NCBI GenBank assembly: GCA_003573975.1
Contig: AP018533.1
Location: 2,852,319 to 2,916,318, forward strand
Direction: 5' to 3'
DNA length: 64,000 bases
Source: Clostridiales bacterium CCNA10
GTDB lineage: Bacteria > Bacillota > Clostridia > Oscillospirales > Oscillospiraceae
Both the position numbers and the translations under genes were made by a program. Of this stretch, positions 58,378 to 64,000 are shown piece after piece. The notes under the pieces were generated by a model, which saw only the letters and a list, made by a program, of their open reading frames with translations, did not search any database and was not told the origin of the DNA. Every line of letters starts with the position of its first letter. The stretch's first letter is position 1.

Positions 58378-59892
58378 TCAGTGCTGGAGGGTATGGGCGG
58401 CGGCGCGCTTGCGGCCGTACCAGATGATGACGCCCACATAGAGCACAGCAGCCGCAACGCCGATGATATAGGCATAGGTCCAGGGGATGTTGAAGCCGAT
58501 CTTGGCGTTGGCGATGTAGGTGGAGCAGATGAAGCAGTAGAAGCCGCCGGGGATCATGGGCATCCACGCATACTTGCCCTTGCCGTTCTCGAACATCCAG
58601 ACCGTGATGGCCAGGAAGGCAAACAGGGACAGGGTCTGGTTGGACCAGGCAAAGTAGCGCCACAGGATCTGGAAGCCCTCGTTGTTGAACTTGGCGAACA
58701 CCAGGATCACGGCCACCAAGGCGAAGATGACGGCGGACAGGCTCAGGCGCTTGCCCTTGGTGCTCTGGTCGATGTGCAGGGTCTCCGCCACCGTCAGGCG
58801 CAGGCCGCGCAAGGCGGTATCGCCGGAGGTGATGGGCAGGACCACAATGCCCACCAGGGCGATGACGCCGCCCACGGGACCCAGGATGTCCTTACAAACC
58901 TTGATAACAGTGCTGGTGGCGCCGGCATTGGCGGCCTGGAGACCAGCATTGAAGATGCCCATGGCGGCGCCGGCCCAAACCATGGCGATGAAGCCTTCCA
59001 GAACCATCATGTTGTAGAAGGTCATGCGGCCTTCCTTCTCGCTCTTAACCGTGCGGGAGATGATGGCGGTCTGGGTAGAATGGAAGCCGGACAGGATGCC
59101 ACAGGCCACGGTCACAAAGAACACAGGCAGGAAGTGGCCATTGGCAAAGTACTCGCCATAGCTGAACGCGGCAGTGGAGCCGTCAGCCGCAGTCTGGAAC
59201 GCGGCGAAGGCGGGGGCCTGCCAGTTGTCCCACAGGTTCAGCAGGGGATAGCCCTTGACGAACATGCCGGCGAACACGCCCACGGCGGAGAACAGCAGGA
59301 TCGCGCCGAAGATGGGGTAGATCTTGCCGATGATGGCGTCGATGGGGAACACGGTGGCGATCAGATAGTAGACAAAGATCGCACCATAGATGACCCAGGT
59401 GGAGACAGAGGTGGCAGCGCCGTCAAAGCCGAAGATTCCGGTGGCGGCGATGTCGCCGGGGGTGTAGATGAACACAGCACCCACCAGCAGCAGCAGCAGG
59501 CACACAAACACGTTGTAGATCCGGTAAATACCCTTGTTGGAATACTTGTGGATCATGGAGGACATCTGGGAACCGCCGTCACGCAGGCAGATCATACCAG
59601 AGAAGTAGTCGTGCATGGCGCCGCCGATGATATTACCGATGGGGATGGTAATAAAGGCGATGGGGCCAAAGAGGATGCCCTGGATGGGGCCAAAGATGGG
59701 GCCGGTACCTGCAATGTTCAGCAAATTGATCAGCATATTCTTCCACTTGGGCATGGGCACATAGTCCACGCCGTCCTGCTTGGAATAGGCCGGAGTCTGC
59801 CGGTCATCGGGACCAAACACCTTTTCGCAGATCGCGCCGTAGACAGCGGCACCCACGAACAGGATGACAAGACCGATGATGAATGTAATCAT
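58378..59892 (-). CDS. cstA: Carbon starvation CstA-family transporter
   Basis: A 504-residue membrane protein with about 14 hydrophobic segments. CstA blocks are GTGPIFGPIQGILFGPIAFITIPIGNIIGGAMHDYFSGM, CGILSGFHSTQTAIISRTVKSE, TSGDTALRGLRLTVAE and RYFAWSNQTLSLFAFL. Characterised relatives import peptides or pyruvate. AAGGAG is about 9 nt before ATG 59892; the longer frame has no such site. Shorter than E. coli CstA (about 700 aa), as is usual for this clade. No BtsS/BtsR-type sensor is adjacent. Confidence 0.93.
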   Translation of the reverse strand: MITFIIGLVILFVGAAVYGAICEKVFGPDDRQTPAYSKQDGVDYVPMPKWKNMLINLLNIAGTGPIFGPIQGILFGPIAFITIPIGNIIGGAMHDYFSGMICLRDGGSQMSSMIHKYSNKGIYRIYNVFVCLLLLLVGAVFIYTPGDIAATGIFGFDGAATSVSTWVIYGAIFVYYLIATVFPIDAIIGKIYPIFGAILLFSAVGVFAGMFVKGYPLLNLWDNWQAPAFAAFQTAADGSTAAFSYGEYFANGHFLPVFFVTVACGILSGFHSTQTAIISRTVKSEKEGRMTFYNMMVLEGFIAMVWAGAAMGIFNAGLQAANAGATSTVIKVCKDILGPVGGVIALVGIVVLPITSGDTALRGLRLTVAETLHIDQSTKGKRLSLSAVIFALVAVILVFAKFNNEGFQILWRYFAWSNQTLSLFAFLAITVWMFENGKGKYAWMPMIPGGFYCFICSTYIANAKIGFNIPWTYAYIIGVAAAVLYVGVIIWYGRKRAAAHTLQH

Positions 59893-59982
59893 ACACACAC
59901 ACTCCTTAACATTCGTTCTCTCTTCTCTCAATACCGTCCGGAGCCGGCGCGCGTGACCCGCCGACGATCCCAGAACGTGAAT

Positions 59983-60010
59983 AGTATAGCACAGAATCTG
60001 TAAAAGTAAA
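59983..60010 (-). promoter_or_regulatory. cstA promoter
   Basis: Minus strand TTTACT (60005-60010) and TATACT (59983-59988) have a 16-bp spacer. The 60011-60204 stretch holds an imperfect inverted repeat (GGCTCCGG near 60092, CCGGAGC near 60136) and no gene. Confidence 0.6.
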
Positions 60011-60204
60011 GAGGCTAGGCCGGTTAAATGCGACAAAAATGGACACTGCTGCGCAAAAAAGTTCAGCGTAATGCAGTGCTAAATCAAACGAAATCCCAGA
60101 GCGGCTCCGGGCCGCGCCAGCTTCCTGGGCACAGGTTCCAGAACCGGAGCGGCGGGCACAGAAAAAGGCGGAAACAGCTGTCAGCGTCCCAATCCACGCA
60201 AGGG

Positions 60205-60233
60205 TAGACATTAACGCGCGGGCATGATAAAAT
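60205..60233 (+). promoter_or_regulatory. Promoter of wecG/tagA-tmk group
   Basis: TAGACA (60205-60210) and TAAAAT (60228-60233) have a 17-bp spacer. Confidence 0.7.
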
Positions 60234-60294
60234 AGAGTACTTACAGGGGAATTTTGTTCCCATGGAACCACAAACGCTCTGGAGGAACCGTCCA

Positions 60295-61035
60295 TTGAAA
60301 ACCAATATATTAGACATCCAGTTTGACAACCTCACCCGGGAGGAGGCCAGGCAGGCCGGGGCCGAACTGCTCCGCTCCTCCGACTTTCACTACGCCGTCA
60401 CCCCAAACCCGGAGTTCATCCTCACCGCAGACAAGGACCTGGAGTTTCAGAAGATCCTGAATCAGGCCGATCTGGTCCTCCCAGACGGCATCGGGGTGGT
60501 CTATTCCGCCAAGATCCTGGGCACCCCGCTGAAGGAGCGGGTGGCCGGCTTTGACTTCGCCTGCGATATGCTGGACGTGCTGGACGAGATGGGCGGCCGG
60601 CTGTACCTGCTGGGCTCCAAGCCCGGCGTGGCCGAGGAGGCAGGCCGCCGTATCCTGGAGCAGCACCCCAACATCGTTCTGTGCGGCGTCCATGACGGCT
60701 ATTTTCAGGACTCCGATCCCGTAGCCCACGAAGTGGCCCAGGCCCAGCCCGACCTGCTGTTCGTCTGTCTGGGCGCGCCCAAGCAGGAGAAGTGGATCAC
60801 CCGCTTCGGCCTGCTCACCGGGGCCAAGCTGGCCATCGGCCTGGGGGGCGCTCTGGATGTGTTCGCCGGCAATGTGGAGCGGGCCCCGGAGCAGTGGCAG
60901 AAGCTGGGAATGGAGTGGGCCTACCGCCTGGTGAAGGAGCCCAAGCGCATCGGCCGCATGGCCAAGCTGCCCCTGGTCCTGGTCAAGGCCGCCGGCCGCC
61001 GGGCCAGCGGCCGGGGAAAGCAGAGGGTCCTGTGA
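60295..61035 (+). CDS. WecG/TagA/CpsF-family glycosyltransferase
   Basis: A 246-residue GT26 enzyme. Visible motifs are YAVTPNPEFILTADKD, the catalytic loop ADLVLPDGIGVVYSAKI, RLYLLGSKPGVAEEA and the C-terminal LLFVCLGAPKQEKWI..GLGGALDVFAGNVERAPEQWQKLGMEWAYRLVKEPKR. Relatives transfer N-acetylmannosamine or ManNAcA to lipid-linked GlcNAc in teichoic-acid or enterobacterial-antigen synthesis. TTG at 60295 has GGAGG 9 nt upstream and gives the usual MKTNILDI start; ATG 60262 lacks a ribosome site. It overlaps tmk by 1 bp. Confidence 0.92.
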   Translation: MKTNILDIQFDNLTREEARQAGAELLRSSDFHYAVTPNPEFILTADKDLEFQKILNQADLVLPDGIGVVYSAKILGTPLKERVAGFDFACDMLDVLDEMGGRLYLLGSKPGVAEEAGRRILEQHPNIVLCGVHDGYFQDSDPVAHEVAQAQPDLLFVCLGAPKQEKWITRFGLLTGAKLAIGLGGALDVFAGNVERAPEQWQKLGMEWAYRLVKEPKRIGRMAKLPLVLVKAAGRRASGRGKQRVL

Positions 61036-61703
61036 TGGCGGGCCGGCTGATCGTATTCGAGGGGACGGACGGCTCCGGCAAATCCACCCAGTTCCGGGCC
61101 CTGTGCGATCGGGCCGCCCGGTCCGGCCACAGCTTTCAGAAGCTGGTCTTCCCCCAGTACAGCGAGCCCTCCTCCGCCCTGATCCGGATGTATCTGGGCG
61201 GTGAATTCGGCTCCCATCCCGGCGACGTGAATCCCTACGCCGCCTCCTCTTTCTACGCGGTGGACCGGTACGCCTCCTTTAAAAAGGTATGGGGAACATT
61301 TTATCAGTCGGGCGGTCTAGTCCTCACCGACCGCTACACCACCTCTAACGCCGTCCACCAGGCGGTCAAGTGCGCCCCCAAGGAGCGGGAGGCCTTTCTC
61401 CGCTGGCTGGACGATTTTGAGCATCACAAAATGGGGCTTCCACGTCCCGATCTGGTCCTTTACCTGGATATGCCCACTGACCGCGCCGTCTCCCTGCTCC
61501 GGCAGCGGGAGAGCGACACCCACACCCAGGCGGACATCCACGAGCTGGATACCGGCTATCTGTCCGCCTGCCGCTCCTGCGCCCTCCAGGCCGCCCAGCT
61601 GCTAGGCTGGAAGGTGGTCCGCTGTGTGGACGAGGCGGGCCGGCTGCGCTCCATCCAATCCATCCACGAGGAGATCTGGTCCCTGGCAGAGCCCCTTTTG
61701 TGA
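61035..61703 (+). CDS. tmk: Thymidylate kinase-like protein
   Basis: A 222-residue dTMP kinase-family protein. The P-loop (VFEGTDGSGKSTQ), the nucleotide-contact DRYTTSNAVHQAVK and the lid/adenine region (LYLDMPTDRAVSLL, with Arg in QRESDTHTQADIHE) are present. It makes dTDP. The insert of about 15-20 residues around FEHHKMGLPRPD is typical of the longer clostridial version. ATG 61035 overlaps the stop of the glycosyltransferase. Confidence 0.9.
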   Translation: MAGRLIVFEGTDGSGKSTQFRALCDRAARSGHSFQKLVFPQYSEPSSALIRMYLGGEFGSHPGDVNPYAASSFYAVDRYASFKKVWGTFYQSGGLVLTDRYTTSNAVHQAVKCAPKEREAFLRWLDDFEHHKMGLPRPDLVLYLDMPTDRAVSLLRQRESDTHTQADIHELDTGYLSACRSCALQAAQLLGWKVVRCVDEAGRLRSIQSIHEEIWSLAEPLL

Positions 61704-61772
61704 CCCTCTCCCCGGCCCGGTGCCGCTTCTGCCCGGGTCCCACCCATTTACTGATTTTAAGGAGGTCTCGTT

Positions 61773-62318
61773 ATGGTTTATGTCCTGCTCGCCCCCGGCT
61801 TCGAGGAGTCGGAAGCCGTCGTCCCCACCGACCTGCTCCGGCAGGCCGGTCTGGAGACCGCCCTGGTCTCCCTCTCCGGTCCCACCGTCTCCGGTTCCCA
61901 CGGGATCACCCTGTGTGCCGATCTGGAGCTGTCCCAGGTGGACCTGTCCAACGCTGAGATGCTGGTCCTCCCCGGCGGCCTGGGGGGCGTAGAGGCCCTG
62001 TGGGCCGACGACCGGGTCTCCGCCCTGATCCAGGAAGCCGCCGGGAAGGGCGTCTGGCTGGCCGCTCTGTGCGCCGCCCCCATCCTTCTGGGGCGCTGGG
62101 GGCTTTTGGACGGCCGGAAGGCCACCTCTTACCCCACCCGCCACGGTCAGCTGGGCAAGGCCGAGGTCCTTCCGGAGGCCCGTGCCGTATCCGACGGGAA
62201 GTTCGTCACCGGCCATGCCTGCGGCTCCGCCTTCGACTTCGGCCTGAAGCTGGTGGAGGTCCTCCGGGGCGAGGAGGCCGCCCGTGCTGTCAACGATGTC
62301 ATCTACTACCGCCGCTGA
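61773..62318 (+). CDS. DJ-1/PfpI-family protein
   Basis: A 181-residue DJ-1-type flavodoxin-like protein (YVLLAPGFEESEAVVPTDLLRQAG). The reactive cysteine sits in WLAALCAAPILLGRWGLL after the elbow, with the acidic partner at GFEESEA. It resembles the YajL/ThiJ subgroup (glyoxalase/chaperone-like in some reports). AAGGAGG precedes the ATG at 61773. Its end overlaps the next gene. Confidence 0.92.
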   Translation: MVYVLLAPGFEESEAVVPTDLLRQAGLETALVSLSGPTVSGSHGITLCADLELSQVDLSNAEMLVLPGGLGGVEALWADDRVSALIQEAAGKGVWLAALCAAPILLGRWGLLDGRKATSYPTRHGQLGKAEVLPEARAVSDGKFVTGHACGSAFDFGLKLVEVLRGEEAARAVNDVIYYRR

Positions 62319-62874
62319 GGATAAGGCCGCCCTGCGCCGCCAGGTGCGGCTGACTCTGGACGGCCTGTCCCCGGACGCGCTCCGCCGCAGCGACGATGCC
62401 CTGTTCGCCGCCTTTTCTGCCCTGCCCCAGGTGGAAGCGGCCTCCACCATATTTGCCTTCTGGGGCATCCCGGGCCGCGAGCCTGAGACCGGCCGTCTGG
62501 TCCAGGCCCTCACCGCCCGGGGCAAGCGGGTGGGTCTGCCCCGGATGCTGCCCGGCCGCCAAATGGAAGTGCGGCTGTACGACCCGGACCGCCCCCTGGT
62601 CCCAGCGGCCTTCGGAATCCTGGAGCCGCCGGCGGACGCCCCCCTTCTCCCTCGAGCGGACATCGGCCTTGCACTGGTCCCCGCCGTGTGCTATGACCGC
62701 CGCGGCTTCCGCCTGGGCTTTGGCGGCGGATACTACGACCGTTGGCTGTCCGGTTTTTCCGGCGTTACTGTGGGGCTGTGCCGGGACTGTGTGCTCCAAG
62801 AGCACGTCCCGATTGAGGACCACGACCGCCGGGTGGAGTTTCTTCTCACCGAGAGCCGCCGCTTCTCCCTCTGA
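62284..62874 (+). CDS. 5-formyltetrahydrofolate cyclo-ligase
   Basis: A 196-residue MTHFS that makes 5,10-methenyl-THF from 5-formyl-THF with ATP. Signature blocks are KAALRRQVRLTLDGL, ARGKRVGLPRML, LPRADIGLALVPAVCYDRRGFRLGFGGGYYDRWL and EDHDRRVEF. The start overlaps the DJ-1 gene: GTG 62284 (GGAGG 6 nt upstream), or ATG 62296. Confidence 0.93.
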   Translation: MLSTMSSTTAAEDKAALRRQVRLTLDGLSPDALRRSDDALFAAFSALPQVEAASTIFAFWGIPGREPETGRLVQALTARGKRVGLPRMLPGRQMEVRLYDPDRPLVPAAFGILEPPADAPLLPRADIGLALVPAVCYDRRGFRLGFGGGYYDRWLSGFSGVTVGLCRDCVLQEHVPIEDHDRRVEFLLTESRRFSL

Positions 62875-62880
62875 AACGCA

Positions 62881-62908
62881 GAGGGAGCGGGGTTTTCCCC
62901 GCTCCCTC
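62881..62908. terminator. Hairpin between cyclo-ligase and Cys/Gly-rich gene
   Basis: A 12-bp perfect GC-rich stem (GAGGGAGCGGGG / CCCCGCTCCCTC) with a TTTT loop. It lies between convergent genes and has no long U tract. Confidence 0.65.
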
Positions 62909-62930
62909 CGCCGGTCCGCTCAGGATCTCC

Positions 62931-63110
62931 TCAGCATCCACAGCCGTTGTCACAGCCGCAGCCGCCGCAGTTGTTCCCGCAGCCGCAGTTGTTCCCACAG
63001 CCGCTTCCGCTGCCGCCCCAGCTGTTTCCGCAGCAGCAGCACAGGATGATGATCAGCAGGATGATCCACAGGCAGCTATTGCCGCCCCAGCCATTGTTTC
63101 CGCAACACAT
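62931..63110 (-). CDS. Small Cys/Gly-rich membrane protein (HCB-13-like)
   Basis: A 59-residue protein (MCCGNNGWGGNSC...). A short hydrophobic segment (LWIILLIIILCCCCG, residues 14-28) is followed by a Gly/Cys/Asn-rich repeat tail (CGNNCGCGNNCGGCGC). About 17 of 59 residues are cysteine. GAGGTGA lies 8 nt before the ATG at 63110. It resembles the small proteins annotated as chorion-class high-cysteine HCB protein 13 in Clostridia, whose function is unknown. Convergent with the cyclo-ligase and divergent from mltG. Confidence 0.75.
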   Translation of the reverse strand: MCCGNNGWGGNSCLWIILLIIILCCCCGNSWGGSGSGCGNNCGCGNNCGGCGCDNGCGC

Positions 63111-63232
63111 TTTTGTTTCACCTCACTTACAGCGCCGGGAGCCTCTCCCGCGCGTTCTGGTATAGTCTATGGCGAACCCCTGTCCCCGGTTCCCCCGGGA
63201 CGGAAAATTTTTCTCTGTTAGGAGCTGACTCT

Positions 63233-64000
63233 ATGGCACAGGAACACCGCAGATCTCCCCACGAGCCGGAGCGGAGGGGGCGCTCCGCCCCCCGGACCCG
63301 CTCCACTCAGTCCCGTCCTGCTCCGGCCCGCCGCCGGAACGGCGGGGCCAGCTTCGCCCTGCTCTATGTGATCTTTGTTATCGGGATCTCCGCCCTGCTG
63401 GCCTGCATCGGCTGGGTGGCGGCCAACGATGTACTGGCCCTGAACAAGCCGGAAAAGACGGCCACGATTACCATCCGGGAGGAGGACAGCTTCGGCGACG
63501 TGGTCTCCATGCTGGAGGAAAACGGCCTGATCGAGTACCAGAGCCTCTTCAAGCTCTTTGCCGCCTTCACCGGCGGCCGGGACAAGATCGTAGCCGGGAC
63601 CTTCACCCTGAACACCGACATGGACTACCGGGCCCTGATCTCCGGCATGAGCGCCAACTCGGCCACCAAGGCCACCGTCAAGGTCACCATCCCGGAGGGC
63701 TACTCCATCGATCAGATCTTCGCTCTGCTGGAGGAAAAGGGCGTGGTGTCGGACACAGCCAAGCTGGAGGAGGAGGCAGCCAACCACGACTACGCCTTCT
63801 CCTTCCTCCAGGACCTGCCCCTGGGCGACTACCACCGGCTGGAGGGCTATCTGTACCCGGACACCTATGAATTCACCACCCCCCAGAATCCCCTGTACGT
63901 CATCAACAAGATGCTGGTCCGGTTTGACGCCAAACTCACCGAGGAACTGCGCCAGCAGATCGCCGACAGCGGGCGCACCATCCACGAGGTGCTCACCGTG
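63233..64000 (+). CDS. mltG: Endolytic transglycosylase MltG (partial, 3' end outside window)
   Basis: The first 256 residues are present. A basic, disordered N-terminus (RRSPHEPERRGRSAPRTRST) precedes one membrane span (LLYVIFVIGISALLACIGWV, about 44-63). The YceG LysM-like and catalytic beginning follows (TITIREEDSFGDVVSMLEENGLI, VTIPEGYSIDQIFALL, LEGYLYPDTYEF). The catalytic glutamate of MltG lies in the ...LEGYLYPDTYEF.. region. It cuts nascent peptidoglycan strands. The frame stays open to the window edge. GGAG precedes the ATG. Confidence 0.92.
   Translation, partial: MAQEHRRSPHEPERRGRSAPRTRSTQSRPAPARRRNGGASFALLYVIFVIGISALLACIGWVAANDVLALNKPEKTATITIREEDSFGDVVSMLEENGLIEYQSLFKLFAAFTGGRDKIVAGTFTLNTDMDYRALISGMSANSATKATVKVTIPEGYSIDQIFALLEEKGVVSDTAKLEEEAANHDYAFSFLQDLPLGDYHRLEGYLYPDTYEFTTPQNPLYVINKMLVRFDAKLTEELRQQIADSGRTIHEVLTV

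Overview
The window looks like a chromosomal segment from a GC-rich, strictly anaerobic, butyrate-forming Clostridia of the Oscillospirales type (Flavonifractor / Intestinimonas / Lawsonibacter-like). That assignment is inferred from gene content: a butyrate module (hbd-bcd-etfB-etfA plus a separate crotonase), a group B-like [FeFe] hydrogenase, a rubredoxin-first rubrerythrin under a Fur-family gene, SpoVB- and SpoVK-like proteins, an HCB-type Cys/Gly-rich miniprotein, and Firmicute-style ribosomal leaders. It is dense core chromosome with short spacers. I saw no phage, transposase, CRISPR array or rRNA operon.

Layout. 0-4 kb: pcrA (cut by the window edge) and tex on the minus strand. 4-6 kb: a TVP38-type membrane protein, then an overlapping Fur-family regulator/rubrerythrin pair followed by a spacer with duplicated rubrerythrin 3'-end fragments. 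6-14 kb: rpoB-rpoC. 14-19 kb: [FeFe] hydrogenase, then a CoA block (coaX, a probable pantothenate transporter, divergent coaBC). 19-22 kb: infC-rpmI-rplT with an attenuator leader and an AUC start, then tsaD. 22-26 kb: an RpiR regulator and an aldolase/aminotransferase/NhaC-transporter operon. 26-32 kb: rimI, an SLH-domain exported protein, polA, a flavodoxin-fold reductase and a C-terminally short pyruvate-kinase paralogue. 32-38 kb: prmA, degV, DUF1836, CmpB-like membrane protein, yceD-rpmF, RluA-type pseudouridine synthase. 38-42.5 kb: potABCD. 43-47 kb: hbd-bcd-etfB-etfA with a Rex-like operator in its leader. 47-52 kb: a zinc-ribbon/Ig-like/SH3 envelope protein, an AAA+ ATPase, mtaB, a 72-aa orphan, tRNA-Thr(CGU). 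52-54.6 kb: AEC transporter, a gene-free stretch that looks like a ~530-nt non-coding RNA gene on the minus strand, and crotonase. 54.7-58 kb: SpoVB-like flippase, rplJ-rplL with an L10 leader, DUF1461 protein. 58-64 kb: cstA, wecG/tagA, tmk, DJ-1/PfpI, 5-FTHF cyclo-ligase, Cys/Gly-rich miniprotein, mltG (cut by the window edge).

How it fits together: Hbd, crotonase, Bcd and EtfAB form the reductive half of butyrate synthesis. The Rex-like site suggests NADH/NAD+ control, and the hydrogenase offers another electron outlet. The CoA genes supply the acyl carrier for this pathway. The rubrerythrin reduces peroxide. The translation and transcription genes (rpoBC, infC-rpmI-rplT, rplJL, rpmF, tsaD, rimI, prmA, mtaB) carry recognisable leaders, but rplJL lies 42 kb from rpoBC instead of next to it.

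Most worth a second look: the purine-rich candidate large RNA at 53.10-53.63 kb; the structured, terminator-ended gene-free block at 42.7-42.94 kb; the rubrerythrin-derived repeat at 5.86-6.02 kb; the aldolase/aminotransferase/transporter operon at 22.8-26.2 kb; the divergent pyruvate-kinase paralogue; and the Rex-like operator of the butyrate operon.
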